Below, piece after piece: positions 40,899 through 51,449 of a stretch of DNA of 64,000 bases. Within the stretch, counting starts at the first letter, position 1. The number at the start of each line of letters is the position of its first letter. This stretch comes from Flavobacterium aquicola. GTDB taxonomy: Bacteria > Bacteroidota > Bacteroidia > Flavobacteriales > Flavobacteriaceae. The notes beneath the pieces were generated by a model that saw only the letters and a list, made by a program, of their open reading frames with translations, searched no databases and was not told the origin of the DNA. Where the stretch lies: the NCBI RefSeq assembly GCF_003385115.1, contig NZ_QUNI01000003.1, positions 62,001-126,000 on the forward strand, written 5' to 3'. The position numbers were made by a program, and so were the translations under genes.

Positions 40899-43832
40899 AT
40901 GAATAATAAAAATAAAAAAATAGTACTGCATCAAGTATGGGCTAACAAATCATTGCTATTAATGATTCTGATGCTTTTTCTTTCTGCAGGAGTATATGCG
41001 CAGGGAAAAAAGCTAATTACTGGTACCGTTTATGACAATTCGGGCGTTCCGTTAGCAGGAGCAACAGTTAAGGAATCTGGAACTAAGAATGCTGTATCGA
41101 CTGATTTCGTTGGTAAATTTGTTCTTGAAGTGGCATCAGGAAGTACAATTGAAGCGGCTTTTATGGGTTTTAATACAAAGACTGCTCAGGTAGATGCCAA
41201 TTCGAACGCGCCTATTAATTTTCGTTTGGACAGCAGTGTCAATATGCTTGATGATATTAAAATAGTATCTGTAGGATATGGTACTATGAGAAAATCAGAT
41301 CTTACAGGAGCTATTTCGACGGTATCAGCAGATAATTTGGCCAAAGGAACTATTTCTTCTACAGAACAGGTTTTGCAGGGAAAAGTGGCGGGTTTAACAT
41401 TGGTAAAAGACAGTGGTGATCCAAGTTACGGATCTTCAATACGACTAAGAGGCGGAACTTCATTGACAGCTAGCAATAATCCGCTTATTGTAGTAGACGG
41501 AATTGCAGGTGTAGACATCAACATTGTTCAGCCTTCAGATGTTAAGTCAATTGATGTTTTAAAAGATGCTTCGGCAACTGCAATTTATGGTTCTAGAGGT
41601 GCTAATGGTGTTATCATCATCACTACAAAATCTGGAGTTAGAGGAGTTTCTGTAACTTATAATGGGTATTCAGGAGTTGGAACTGCTTCAAACCATATCG
41701 ATATGCTTTCTGCAAATCAATGGAGAGGATATGTTCGCGAAAATAATATGAAAGATGCAATCGATTATGGTGCAAATACTAATTGGCAGAAAGAATTGGA
41801 ACAGACAGCAATTTCACATTCTCATACTTTAAGCATTTCGTCCGGTAACGGCGATAGTGGTTTTCGTACTTCGTTATCGTATTTAGATAATCAAGGGGTT
41901 ATCAAATCAACTGATTTAAAACGCTTGAGTGCCAATTTAAATGCCTATCAGTATATTTTAAACAAAGCAGTAAAATTTGATACTGGTTTATTTGCCTCTA
42001 TAGACAAATTCCATCCATTGGATTATAGAATATTTGAACGTGCTTTTAACTTGAATCCTACTATTCCTGTTCGTGATGCTAATGGAAATTTTACATCAGT
42101 AGGAGGGACTCTGTATGAAAACCCAGTTGAAATTCAAACGAACAGAACTGCGGATAATGACAGAAACAGATTATTAGGTTACTTTAAATCGGAAGCTAAG
42201 TTTTTTAATGATTTCAAAGCTGTAGTGAATCTGTCAATGGAATATAATGCCAACAAAGGCAACACATACAAACCTACTTATGCAGTTATGGAAGGACAGA
42301 CAGAAGATGGATATGCACAAAAAACGTATGGGGAATATGTTACTAGTCAGGTAGAAACCTATTTGAATTATACTAAAACATTAGGAAAAAGCAACATCAA
42401 CGGAATGGTGGGTTATTCTTATTTTGAAAATATTTATGAAGGATTTGGCGCTCAGAGAAGCGGTTTTGTAACAGATCTTTTTTCGTATAATAATTTAGGA
42501 GCAGGCTATAATTACCGTTTGGGGGATGTGTATTCTTATAAAGGAAAATCAAATTTAGTGTCACTTTTTGCCCGTGCTAATTATTCGTATGACAGCAAAT
42601 ACATGCTGACCGCTACAATTAGAAAAGATGGATCAAGCCGTTTTGGAGAAAATAATAAATGGGGAACTTTTCCATCGGCATCTGCAGCTTGGAAAATATC
42701 TAATGAAGATTTTATGAAATCTACAGAAAATTGGCTTACCAACTTAAAGTTAAGAGTAGGTTATGGAGTTACCGGTAATCAAGACGGGATAGGCGAGTAC
42801 AAGTCACTTTCAATCTTGGGAGTGGGTCGTGACAGTTATTATGATCCAGCGACCGATAGCTGGAGTTTAGCATACTCACCTACGCAAAATCCAAATCCTG
42901 ATTTGAAATGGGAGACTACGGAGCAGTTTAATATTGGTGTTGATTTTGGTCTTTTTAAAGGTATTACAGGTTCATTCGAATGGTATTCTAAAAACACAAA
43001 AGATTTATTATATACTTATGAAGTACCGCAGCCTCCATATTTAGTAGGTACAATGCTTGCAAATGTTGGTGAATTGTCAAACAAAGGACTGGAGCTTACA
43101 TTGAATGCTAAAATTATGGAGCGCGAAAAATTTACTTGGAATGCAAATTTAACAATGGCTCATAATATTCAAAAAATTGAAAAACTATCAAATCCATCTT
43201 ATAAAACAGATGTGATTTACAGCGGTTCTTTACATGGTCTTTCTGGAATGTCAAACCAATATTCGCAGATCATTGCCGAAGGGTATCCAGTTGGAACTTT
43301 TTGGGGTTACGAAGCTTCTGGTTTAGATGCTGATGGCAAATTTATCCTTGGCACTGAGAAAAAAGATTTAGGAAATGTACAGCCTGATTTTTCTATGGGA
43401 CTTGGAATGGATTTTACCTATGGCAATTTTGATTTAGGTATTTCAGGATATGGCTTATTTGGGCAAAAAGTATTAAATGCTACTAATATGATGCTGTATG
43501 ATCCAAATAGAATGGCAGCTTACAATGTTCCTGATGATTTTGTGGGTTCAGGTATAAAATCGCCTCCTACTTTCTCCAGTTATTGGATCGAAGATGCATC
43601 TTTTTTCAGGATACAATCTCTAACAGTTGGTTATGTAATACCATTAAAATCTAAAATTTCAAAATTAAGAGTGTACATGATGGGAGAAAATTTAGCTGTG
43701 TTTACAAACTATAGCGGTGTAGATCCCGAAGTTAATTTGTCAGGTTTAGATAATCCTGGGATTGATAGGTTTAATAATTATCCGAGACCAATGACCATTT
43801 CGTTTGGTGTGAATTTTTCGATAAATAATTAA
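40899..43832 (+). CDS. SusC/RagA-type TonB-linked outer membrane transporter
   Basis: This 977-residue protein has a signal peptide and then a carboxypeptidase-regulatory-like domain (KLITGTVYDNSGVPLAGATV). A plug follows with ISTVSADNLAKG, PLIVVDGIAG and DVLKDASATAIYGSRGANG, the SusC signature, then a 22-strand barrel ending in SFGVNFSINN with a terminal aromatic-type signal. It imports oligosaccharides through the outer membrane together with the SusD lipoprotein next to it, driven by TonB. Confidence 0.96.
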   Translation: MNNKNKKIVLHQVWANKSLLLMILMLFLSAGVYAQGKKLITGTVYDNSGVPLAGATVKESGTKNAVSTDFVGKFVLEVASGSTIEAAFMGFNTKTAQVDANSNAPINFRLDSSVNMLDDIKIVSVGYGTMRKSDLTGAISTVSADNLAKGTISSTEQVLQGKVAGLTLVKDSGDPSYGSSIRLRGGTSLTASNNPLIVVDGIAGVDINIVQPSDVKSIDVLKDASATAIYGSRGANGVIIITTKSGVRGVSVTYNGYSGVGTASNHIDMLSANQWRGYVRENNMKDAIDYGANTNWQKELEQTAISHSHTLSISSGNGDSGFRTSLSYLDNQGVIKSTDLKRLSANLNAYQYILNKAVKFDTGLFASIDKFHPLDYRIFERAFNLNPTIPVRDANGNFTSVGGTLYENPVEIQTNRTADNDRNRLLGYFKSEAKFFNDFKAVVNLSMEYNANKGNTYKPTYAVMEGQTEDGYAQKTYGEYVTSQVETYLNYTKTLGKSNINGMVGYSYFENIYEGFGAQRSGFVTDLFSYNNLGAGYNYRLGDVYSYKGKSNLVSLFARANYSYDSKYMLTATIRKDGSSRFGENNKWGTFPSASAAWKISNEDFMKSTENWLTNLKLRVGYGVTGNQDGIGEYKSLSILGVGRDSYYDPATDSWSLAYSPTQNPNPDLKWETTEQFNIGVDFGLFKGITGSFEWYSKNTKDLLYTYEVPQPPYLVGTMLANVGELSNKGLELTLNAKIMEREKFTWNANLTMAHNIQKIEKLSNPSYKTDVIYSGSLHGLSGMSNQYSQIIAEGYPVGTFWGYEASGLDADGKFILGTEKKDLGNVQPDFSMGLGMDFTYGNFDLGISGYGLFGQKVLNATNMMLYDPNRMAAYNVPDDFVGSGIKSPPTFSSYWIEDASFFRIQSLTVGYVIPLKSKISKLRVYMMGENLAVFTNYSGVDPEVNLSGLDNPGIDRFNNYPRPMTISFGVNFSINN

Positions 43833-43860
43833 ACGATTTGCTAACTATAAAATATATAAA

Positions 43861-45363
43861 ATGAAAATCAAAATAACAGCAGTATTAATCATAAGCATGC
43901 TTTTTACTATTTCATGCACCAATCTTGATGAAGAGCTATTTGATAAAGTGGAAGATACAAATTTTGGAAAAACTCCAAAAGAAGTTGATGCTTTAGTTGG
44001 TGGTGCTTATTCGTCCTTAAGAGGGTTTGGTGATGCGATTTCAAATTCATATCCAACTTGCGAATATGTTTTTTTCTTAAACGAGACTGTTTCGGATGAA
44101 GCTACTATTCCTACCCGAGGAACAAACTGGTACGATGGCGGACAATATCAAGATGCACAAAAACATACCTGGAATGCTGATAACCGTATGATTCTTTCGG
44201 CTTGGCGCTATAATTATGCAGGAATTGCTAAAATTAATTCGATAATCTATCAGGTAGATAAATCATCTTTGGCAGCAGATGCAAAAGCACCGATTTATGC
44301 CGAATTAAAAGGATTGAGAGCTTACTATTACTACAATCTTTTGGATTTATTTGGAAATGTGCCAATTGTAACCAATTTTGAGGATGTAGGCTTACCTTCA
44401 AATTCGACTAGAAAACAAGTTTATGATTTTGTCGAAAAAGAATTACTGGATGCCATTCCTCATTTAACTTCGAATGTGGTGTATTCTAAATTGACAAAAA
44501 ATGTTGCCTATTCGATACTGGCAAGATTGTATTTAAATTCAGAAGCTTTTATAAGTACACCGCGCTGGCAGGATTGTATTGATATGTGCCAAAAAATTTC
44601 GGGTTATACGTTAGCACCAGATTTCTTTGCCAATTTTGCAACAGAAAATCAAAAGTCACCTGAAATAATTTTTGCAATTCCTTACGATTCAAAAGCTGGA
44701 ACTGTTGGTAACTATATGAGTTCCATGTCCTGTCATTATCTGCATAAACTGACGCTTTCTGCCACAGGAGATTATCCTTGGAGCGCAAACGGAATGTGTG
44801 CACAGCCTGGAGTTTATTCGGCTTTTGCAGATACTGATAAAAGAAAAAAATGTATGGTTGCCGGCGATCAGATCAATTTGGCAACTGGATCTGTAATTAT
44901 CATGGATAATGGAGAACCATTAACTTATACAGAGGAGGTAAATAGTGTGGCTGATGCTAAAGAAAATCAAGGTGTGCGTATTGGCAAATATGAAATGAAA
45001 GCTGGCGAAATGTGGGAACGTGACCACGATTTCGTACTAATCCGTTATGCCGAAATATTAATGATGCAAGCCGAATGTTATGTGCGTTTGGGTTCTCCAG
45101 ATCTTGCAAAACCATTTGTACAGCAGGTTACTGCCCGTGCAGGAGAAGAAATGCCGGCGACAGTTGATCTTGCTTTTATAGATCAGGAGCTGTTAAAAGA
45201 ATTCACTTTCGAAGGAAAAAGAAGAACAGACAATATCCGTTTTGGAACATTCTTTTTACCATGGTGGGAAAAAGGAGCAACTGAACAATACAGAGCAATT
45301 TTTCCAATTCCAAGTACAGTTCTTACTACTAATAAAAACCTAAAACAAAATCCTGGTTATTAG
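43861..45363 (+). CDS. SusD/RagB-type glycan-binding lipoprotein
   Basis: This 500-residue protein has a lipobox LFTISCTNLDEE, then the SusD pattern: VGGAYSSLRG, KGLRAYYYYNLLDLFGNVP, and a C-terminal ELLKEFTFEGKRRTDNIRFG. TPR-like helices make the bulk. It forms the lid of the SusC barrel and captures the glycan outside the cell. It starts 28 bp after susC. A hairpin follows the stop codon. Confidence 0.95.
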   Translation: MKIKITAVLIISMLFTISCTNLDEELFDKVEDTNFGKTPKEVDALVGGAYSSLRGFGDAISNSYPTCEYVFFLNETVSDEATIPTRGTNWYDGGQYQDAQKHTWNADNRMILSAWRYNYAGIAKINSIIYQVDKSSLAADAKAPIYAELKGLRAYYYYNLLDLFGNVPIVTNFEDVGLPSNSTRKQVYDFVEKELLDAIPHLTSNVVYSKLTKNVAYSILARLYLNSEAFISTPRWQDCIDMCQKISGYTLAPDFFANFATENQKSPEIIFAIPYDSKAGTVGNYMSSMSCHYLHKLTLSATGDYPWSANGMCAQPGVYSAFADTDKRKKCMVAGDQINLATGSVIIMDNGEPLTYTEEVNSVADAKENQGVRIGKYEMKAGEMWERDHDFVLIRYAEILMMQAECYVRLGSPDLAKPFVQQVTARAGEEMPATVDLAFIDQELLKEFTFEGKRRTDNIRFGTFFLPWWEKGATEQYRAIFPIPSTVLTTNKNLKQNPGY

Positions 45364-45374
45364 GTTCTTTTTGT

Positions 45375-45416
45375 CAGTCTCCCATGTTGGTTAGTCGTGG
45401 GAGGCTGATATTTTTT
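45375..45416 (+). terminator. Hairpin after susD, probable attenuator
   Basis: CAGTCTCCCA pairs with TGGGAGGCTG (one G-T pair) around 13 bases and is followed by ATATTTTTT. It lies between susD and the enzyme genes and may lower their expression relative to susCD. Confidence 0.75.
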
Positions 45417-45436
45417 AAAATTCAATAATTAAATCA

Positions 45437-46687
45437 ATGAATAAATACATCACCTTGTTCTGCATAGGTATTATCAATCTTGCAGTAACATCTAGCTGTA
45501 GTGGAGATGATAAAAAATCAGATACTTCTACTCCTCCAGTTACCGAGACTTTCGATCCTGTTCCTGTAGAAAAGACAAACAGCACCAAAATCTATATGCA
45601 TTATATGGCTTGGTTTGAAACCAATGAAAGCAGCACTGATCATAAATGGGGCTATCATTGGACAATGGCAAACAAAAACCCAAATAATGCAGATGCTAAT
45701 GGACGCAGAGAAATTGCATCGTACTATTATCCGCTTATTGGTCCTTATCATTCCGGAGATAAAGAGGTGATCGAAAATCATTTGTTAATGATGAAATACG
45801 CAGGAATTGACGGAGTTTTAATTGATTGGTACGGCACTTATGATCTTAATGATTATAAAATGGTCAAAGAAAATACCGAACAGCTTATTGCTATGCTGGA
45901 CAAAGTAGGTCTAGAATATGCTATAGTTTATGAAGACCGATTTCTAAAAAATATTGTAGACGCAGGTTTAGCGCCTACAGTTACCAGTGCGGCAAAAACA
46001 GATTTAAGTTATATGCAGAGCCATTACTTTGGAGATTCTAATTATATAAAAATCAACAGTAAGCCATTATTAATGAATTTTGGACCAATCATTTTAACCA
46101 CTGCCGATGAATGGACAAATGTTTTTAGCGGCTTGAGTACAAAACCAGCATTTTTAACCTTATGGGATCACTCTTCTAAAGCAGGAACAAATGCGTCTGG
46201 AGAATATGCATGGGTATACAAAGACAACACGTATCTAAGTAATTTTTACACCAATACACTCCCTAAACTTTCAGTTGGCATGGGTGGTGCTTATCCAGGA
46301 TTTCATGATTTTTATAAAGATGGTGGAGCAGGAGATGATATTGGCTGGACTATTGATCATAATAATGGCGCAACTCTAGACGAGACATTAGCAATGGCAA
46401 AATCTGCCAAGGTAAATTATCTTCAATTAATTACATGGAACGATTTTGGCGAAGGAACCATGATTGAACCAACCAAGGAATTTGGGTATTCGTATGTCGA
46501 AAAGATTAAAACTTTTGCTGGAGTAAAAAATACCAGCAGTTCGTTTTCTGAAATCAGTAAACTTTACAATTTGAGAAAAGAAAAGAAAGGCAACACAGAG
46601 GCGCAGAAAAAACTTGACAAAGTATTTGGCTATTTTGTGTCTATGCAGCCCGACAAAGCAAAACAATTATTAAATGAAGTTAAATAG
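45437..46687 (+). CDS. GH99/GH71-like surface glycoside hydrolase
   Basis: This 416-residue lipoprotein has a lipobox SSCSGDD and a Ser/Thr/Pro linker. The catalytic part begins IYMHYMAWFETNES, passes through DGVLIDWYGTYD and ends with LITWNDFGEGTMIEPTKEFG. These blocks are characteristic of the GH71/GH99 (endo-alpha-mannanase/alpha-1,3-glucanase) fold group. The acidic pair in NDFGEGTMIEP and the Asp of IDWYG are the expected active-site residues. It probably cuts an internal alpha-linkage at the cell surface before import. Whether the target is alpha-mannan or alpha-1,3-glucan cannot be told. Confidence 0.82.
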   Translation: MNKYITLFCIGIINLAVTSSCSGDDKKSDTSTPPVTETFDPVPVEKTNSTKIYMHYMAWFETNESSTDHKWGYHWTMANKNPNNADANGRREIASYYYPLIGPYHSGDKEVIENHLLMMKYAGIDGVLIDWYGTYDLNDYKMVKENTEQLIAMLDKVGLEYAIVYEDRFLKNIVDAGLAPTVTSAAKTDLSYMQSHYFGDSNYIKINSKPLLMNFGPIILTTADEWTNVFSGLSTKPAFLTLWDHSSKAGTNASGEYAWVYKDNTYLSNFYTNTLPKLSVGMGGAYPGFHDFYKDGGAGDDIGWTIDHNNGATLDETLAMAKSAKVNYLQLITWNDFGEGTMIEPTKEFGYSYVEKIKTFAGVKNTSSSFSEISKLYNLRKEKKGNTEAQKKLDKVFGYFVSMQPDKAKQLLNEVK

Positions 46688-46712
46688 CAGTTATAATTAA
46701 TGCAGATAAATA

Positions 46713-48728
46713 ATGAAAAAAATAATATATAGATTTTACCTGATTGGTTTTGTATTTGCATTATCCTTGTCCTGTAATGCAAAGAAAATATATTCAATTA
46801 CCTCCCCAAGTAAAAACAATGAATTGCAGTTTTATTTGACAAAGACAGGACAGCCTCAGTATAGTTTTTCCTCCAGCGGAAAATCGGTAATAGAACCTTC
46901 GTTATTGGGTTTTGAATTTGATGGAATTCAAAAGATGACGGAAGGATTTGAGGTGATAAAAGTCGATAAAAATACCGCCAATACTGTTTGGGAACAGCCT
47001 TGGGGCGAATTTAGAAAAGTTAGAGATTCTCATAATGAATTAATTGTTCATTTGAAAGAATCAAAGGGAGAAGGAAGATTAGTGGATATTATCTTTAGGG
47101 TTTTTGATGATGGTTTAGGATTTAGATATTCTTTTCCAAAACAGCCTCATTTGGATAAAATAAAAATTTCGAATGAAATTACACAGTTTTCATTTCCGTT
47201 TGATAACGATGTGTGGTCAATTCCGGTTCATAGAGATAACAGTTATTACGAAAGTGAGTATAAAAAAACGCTCATGAGTAAAACCGATACAATTAATACG
47301 CCTGCCACTTTTGAAACCAAAGACAAGCTGTTTGTCGCCATCCATGAAGCAAACCTTACCGATTTTGCATCGATGACTTTACTGAAGTTAAAAGGCAATC
47401 AATACAAAAGTGATCTTGTGCCGTGGGCTGATGGTGTCAAAGTATATGCTCAGACACCATTTGTAACTCCTTGGAGAACCGTTATTGTAGGTAAAACGCC
47501 TGGCGATTTGGTAACTTCTACTTTAATGCTAAATTTAAATGAACCTTCAAAAATTACTGATGAGTCCTGGATTGAAACTTCAAAATATATTGGTATCTGG
47601 TGGGGAATGCATCTCGAAAAATATACTTGGGGACAAGGTCCAAAACATGGAGCGACCACTAAAATTACTAAAGAATATATTGATTTCGCAGCCAAAAATA
47701 ATTTAGACGGAGTATTAGTCGAAGGCTGGAATGTAGGCTGGGACGGTGACTGGACTGCCGATGGTGCAGCTTTTAGTTTTACAAAACCTTATCCAGATTT
47801 TGATTTGGATGAAATAACTAAGTATGCCACTCAGAAAAAGGTTCGTTTGATAGGACATAATGAAACTGCAGGAGCTACAAAAAACTATGAAAACCAATTC
47901 GAAGAAGCTTTCAAACTGTATAATAAATTGGGTATAAATGCTGTAAAAACAGGTTATGTAAATAAGTATTTGGATAAAAAAGAATGGCATGATAGCCAGT
48001 ATGGTGTTCGTCACTATCGTAAAGTGATTGAAGTAGCGGCAAAATACCACATTATGATTGATAACCACGAACCTGTAAAAGGAACTGGTTTACAACGAAC
48101 GTATCCAAATTTCATGTCTGCAGAAGGTGGAAGAGGACAGGAGTACAATGCCTGGTCCGCCGATGGAGGTAATTCGCCGCAGCATACTGTTATTTTACCA
48201 TTTACAAGAATGCTTTCTGGTCCAATGGATTACACGCCTGGAATTTTTAATTTTGACTACAAAACACCAAATAATGCAAAAGTGCAGACTACATTAGCAA
48301 GCCAGTTAGCCTTGTATGTAGTGATATTTAGTCCATTGCAGATGGCTTCAGATCTGCCTGAAAATTATGAAGGAAAGCCAGAATTTAAATTCGTTAAAGA
48401 AGTGCCGTGTACTTGGTCTGAAACTAAAGTATTGGATACCAAAATTGGAGAATACACCACTATTGTCCGTAAAGATTGGGAAGGGAAAAATTGGTATTTG
48501 GGTTCTATCACGAATAAAGAAGCCAGAAAATTATCAGTTTCTTTATCTTTTTTAGAAGAAGGAAAACAATATCAGGCCGAAATATATGCTGATGGCCCCG
48601 GAGCAGATTATAAAACGAATCCTTATCCGGTAACTATCGATACTAAAACTGTAAACAGTAAAACAATATTAGATTTGAATTTAGCTTCAGGAGGCGGTAC
48701 TGCTATAAAGTTTACGCTGCAAGAGTAA
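46713..48728 (+). CDS. Glycoside hydrolase family 97, SusB-like (inverting type)
   Basis: This 671-residue protein has a signal peptide with a possible lipobox (LSLSCNAK), an N-terminal GH97 beta-sandwich and a TIM barrel with WGMHLEKYTWGQG, GHNETAGATKNYE, GINAVKTGYVN and DNHEPVKGTGLQRTYPN. In retaining GH97 enzymes an Asp stands where this one has KTGYV; here the base-type Glu residues of the SusB-like inverting group are kept (DNHEP, SAEGGRGQEYNAW). It should release terminal alpha-glucose, or a related alpha-sugar, in the periplasm from products of the preceding enzyme. It starts 25 bp after that gene. Confidence 0.92.
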   Translation: MKKIIYRFYLIGFVFALSLSCNAKKIYSITSPSKNNELQFYLTKTGQPQYSFSSSGKSVIEPSLLGFEFDGIQKMTEGFEVIKVDKNTANTVWEQPWGEFRKVRDSHNELIVHLKESKGEGRLVDIIFRVFDDGLGFRYSFPKQPHLDKIKISNEITQFSFPFDNDVWSIPVHRDNSYYESEYKKTLMSKTDTINTPATFETKDKLFVAIHEANLTDFASMTLLKLKGNQYKSDLVPWADGVKVYAQTPFVTPWRTVIVGKTPGDLVTSTLMLNLNEPSKITDESWIETSKYIGIWWGMHLEKYTWGQGPKHGATTKITKEYIDFAAKNNLDGVLVEGWNVGWDGDWTADGAAFSFTKPYPDFDLDEITKYATQKKVRLIGHNETAGATKNYENQFEEAFKLYNKLGINAVKTGYVNKYLDKKEWHDSQYGVRHYRKVIEVAAKYHIMIDNHEPVKGTGLQRTYPNFMSAEGGRGQEYNAWSADGGNSPQHTVILPFTRMLSGPMDYTPGIFNFDYKTPNNAKVQTTLASQLALYVVIFSPLQMASDLPENYEGKPEFKFVKEVPCTWSETKVLDTKIGEYTTIVRKDWEGKNWYLGSITNKEARKLSVSLSFLEEGKQYQAEIYADGPGADYKTNPYPVTIDTKTVNSKTILDLNLASGGGTAIKFTLQE

Positions 48729-48750
48729 TTATAAAGACCTTTATAGTAAC

Positions 48751-48782
48751 AAAACCCGTCTCGAAAGAAACGGGTTTTGTAT
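48751..48782. terminator. Terminator of the polysaccharide locus
   Basis: AAAACCCGT-CTC-GAAA-GAA-ACGGGTTTT has one internal mismatch and the same GAAA loop as the rpmA terminator. It also serves the convergent patatin gene. Confidence 0.88.
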
Positions 48783-48808
48783 TTTGTATAATGCCAAGTC
48801 TTTTTTTT

Positions 48809-51124
48809 CTATGGATTAAGTGAAAAACCAATACTAAAGAACAATCTGGTTTTGTCAATATTATTTATCCAGGAAGTGTCAAAGTGAATAGGTCCTAAAA
48901 TTGACTGATACGAAATAGCAGCTCCTCCGGACAATAACAGACTTGTCTCTAAATTTTGATCCCAGTTCCCTTTTGGAGTAAAGACTTTATCAATGTATTC
49001 ATTAAAATTATCAAAACCCACTGAAGCGATATTAAAATGAGGAGTTACATATAATTTCCCCTTTAGATTCATTTGCGCACCAAGTCTAACTCCCATGAAT
49101 TGAGTAACATTGACTTCGTCTTCATTCAGGCCAGGAAAAGAAAAGCGGTTACTGCCCGAACTTGGTATGATGCCTCCCAAGAAATATTTGGCTGCATAGC
49201 CATAATCCGAAAAAGAGGCTTGGTCATTTTTAAGTTTATCTTGGAAAATGAAATACGAATCAAATCCTACCATTCCTGTAATTTTTCTTTTTAGAACTGC
49301 TCTTTTTTCAAATGAAAATCCAAATTTAGTATAGCCGTTTGTTGAGCTGGAAATGTTTGTTATGGCTGGGTCAGAAAATGAGATGTTGGCGTTTGTAAAC
49401 AATGAACGGCTTATATTGGATTTTAAAATTGTTCCATTTGTGGCAAAGAAAACCTTATCCATGTCATTATAGGAATAATGCAGATTTATTTCTGAATCAT
49501 TAAAGTTGTAGCTGCTGATGTTAAAAACATTAGGGTTGTAGTCAGTATCGTATTTTGGTTTTAAATTAGTATAGTGGTAATTTAAACCAAAACCGATGTA
49601 GCTTTTTAATGAATTTAAATTTCTGTTTATTTCATTGTTGAATTCAAATGCATTATAAAGTATATTGTCTGCCGACTTACCATCTATAAATATTTCCTGT
49701 CTTAAAAAGGCTCCATAAAGTTCAGATCCCCACCACCAGTCTTTGTTCTTTCCGAAATTTTTCTGAAAATCGATTCTAACTTTTGGCTGCTCGGCAATGT
49801 CTCCTGTGATAATTAAGCGTGAAGATTCGGCAAGAACATTTCTGGCGGTATAATTAAGAATTAGCCCAACACCTCTATAAGTGTCATAATGCAGCGATGC
49901 ATTGACTTGGTTTTTGGCAGTTTCAAAACCGGTCAGTATAATTCCCAGTTTATCTTTATCGGTAATGAAATAGCTGTATGTGATCTGACTAAAAAGATTT
50001 GTCCCCATAGCTCTATTTAGCCCCGATATTAAATCTCTTGTAGTGTATTTTGTATGTGTTTTGAGGTTTGCTCTAGCTACTACCAGTGGAATATTTTCCT
50101 TGCTTATGTTTTTATAGACAATAGTATCAAGGACAAATTCGTTAGGCATTTTTGGGAGTTCGTGAGTACGCTGCGGAAATGGCTTTAATTTTTCTGCTAA
50201 AGCGATTAAAGCTGGTAAATTTTGAGCTGTTGCAATTTTACCGTCTTTGTAAATTTTGTTACTTTCAGCAAAATCAGCCGTTGAAAAACGTAAATTAGGA
50301 AGATGATCTACTAATATATTGCACAGAGAGCGATTAGCAGGATTTTTTATGTTACTAGGAAACATACTAGTTTGCATTAATACTGTTGCAAAACTATTTA
50401 GTTTTTCTATAGGTTCCATTCCGCCGCCTACATCACTGCCTATGATGATGTCGGCACCCATTTGTTTGGCAATGTCGGTCGGGAAATTATTCATAACACC
50501 ACCATCGACTAAGACAGTTTTTTCATAATTCATTGGATTAAAAACTGCGGGTAATGACATACTGGCTCTCATTGCAAAAGCCAGACTGCCACTGCTTAAA
50601 ATAACTTCTTTCCCCTCTACTAAATCAGTAGCCATAGCTCGAAACGGAATTGGGAGTTTGTCAAAATCTTTAACATTGTAAACAGGAAAGGTCAATTCAG
50701 AAAGGTATTCTCTCAAGTTTTGATCATTCAATATAGAGCTAATACTGTTTGGTTTTCCATCCTTAATTCCTAGGCCGACCAAATATCTTTGAAATTCTCT
50801 TTTTTCCTCAACGCTTACTGTCTTTAAGGACTGGCCACCGCCTAGTATCTTGTCCCAGTCGATACTTTTTGTAATTTTTTCGATACTGTCGCCTGAATAC
50901 CCCATGGCATATAACCCCCCGATGATACTTCCCATACTATTCCCTACGATAAGATCTGGAACAATGTGTAAAGAATCCAGTTTTTGTAAAAGCGGAATAT
51001 GCGCTACTCCTTTGGCACCGCCACCGCTTAATACTAAGACAACTTTTGGCTTTTTTTCTTGTGCGAAAATAATTTGGCTAAAAATAAAAACAAATAAAAA
51101 GGAGAGAGTGAGGGATTTTTTCAA
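48809..51124 (-). CDS. Patatin-like phospholipase with C-terminal outer-membrane barrel
   Basis: This 771-residue protein has a signal peptide and then a patatin domain with the oxyanion loop SGGGAKGVAHI, nucleophile GNSMGS (GxSxG) and VLVDGGVMNNFP (DGG). All catalytic elements are intact. A POTRA-like linker (about 330-400) leads to a 16-strand-type barrel ending IDKTRLFFSIGFSLNP. This is the layout of type Vd autotransporter-like patatins (PlpD) and their Bacteroidota relatives. The lipase may stay on the cell surface or face the periplasm. It is a single gene. Confidence 0.93.
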   Translation of the reverse strand: MKKSLTLSFLFVFIFSQIIFAQEKKPKVVLVLSGGGAKGVAHIPLLQKLDSLHIVPDLIVGNSMGSIIGGLYAMGYSGDSIEKITKSIDWDKILGGGQSLKTVSVEEKREFQRYLVGLGIKDGKPNSISSILNDQNLREYLSELTFPVYNVKDFDKLPIPFRAMATDLVEGKEVILSSGSLAFAMRASMSLPAVFNPMNYEKTVLVDGGVMNNFPTDIAKQMGADIIIGSDVGGGMEPIEKLNSFATVLMQTSMFPSNIKNPANRSLCNILVDHLPNLRFSTADFAESNKIYKDGKIATAQNLPALIALAEKLKPFPQRTHELPKMPNEFVLDTIVYKNISKENIPLVVARANLKTHTKYTTRDLISGLNRAMGTNLFSQITYSYFITDKDKLGIILTGFETAKNQVNASLHYDTYRGVGLILNYTARNVLAESSRLIITGDIAEQPKVRIDFQKNFGKNKDWWWGSELYGAFLRQEIFIDGKSADNILYNAFEFNNEINRNLNSLKSYIGFGLNYHYTNLKPKYDTDYNPNVFNISSYNFNDSEINLHYSYNDMDKVFFATNGTILKSNISRSLFTNANISFSDPAITNISSSTNGYTKFGFSFEKRAVLKRKITGMVGFDSYFIFQDKLKNDQASFSDYGYAAKYFLGGIIPSSGSNRFSFPGLNEDEVNVTQFMGVRLGAQMNLKGKLYVTPHFNIASVGFDNFNEYIDKVFTPKGNWDQNLETSLLLSGGAAISYQSILGPIHFDTSWINNIDKTRLFFSIGFSLNP

Positions 51125-51449
51125 GGCTGTCAGTTTTGAATAGGTTGAGTAATAGTGGTTTGTTTGTGATTTTAAAAATAGTCAGTTATTTGGAAACGGA
51201 CAATTATTTTTAGAGAAATGTTTCCTGTTAAAAAAATGGGGAGATTAACTTATTGTAGAACCGGTTGACGGTTATTTAACATTGAGAAATTACAGTATTT
51301 CATGAAATAATGTGACAAAAAACACATCGCTTGACTGCATTGAATTATTTATGTTTAGGATAGTTGTTCAGCTTTTTATGGATAGAAATTTTTAATTTTT
51401 TAAAATATATTTTAAAAGCACTGTCTGTTAAAATTTATTTCAGGCAGAT
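51125..51449. other. Intergenic stretch
   Basis: This 325-bp stretch holds the upstream region of the patatin gene and the downstream region of the lipoprotein gene. I see no gene, repeat or clear terminator in it. Confidence 0.6.
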
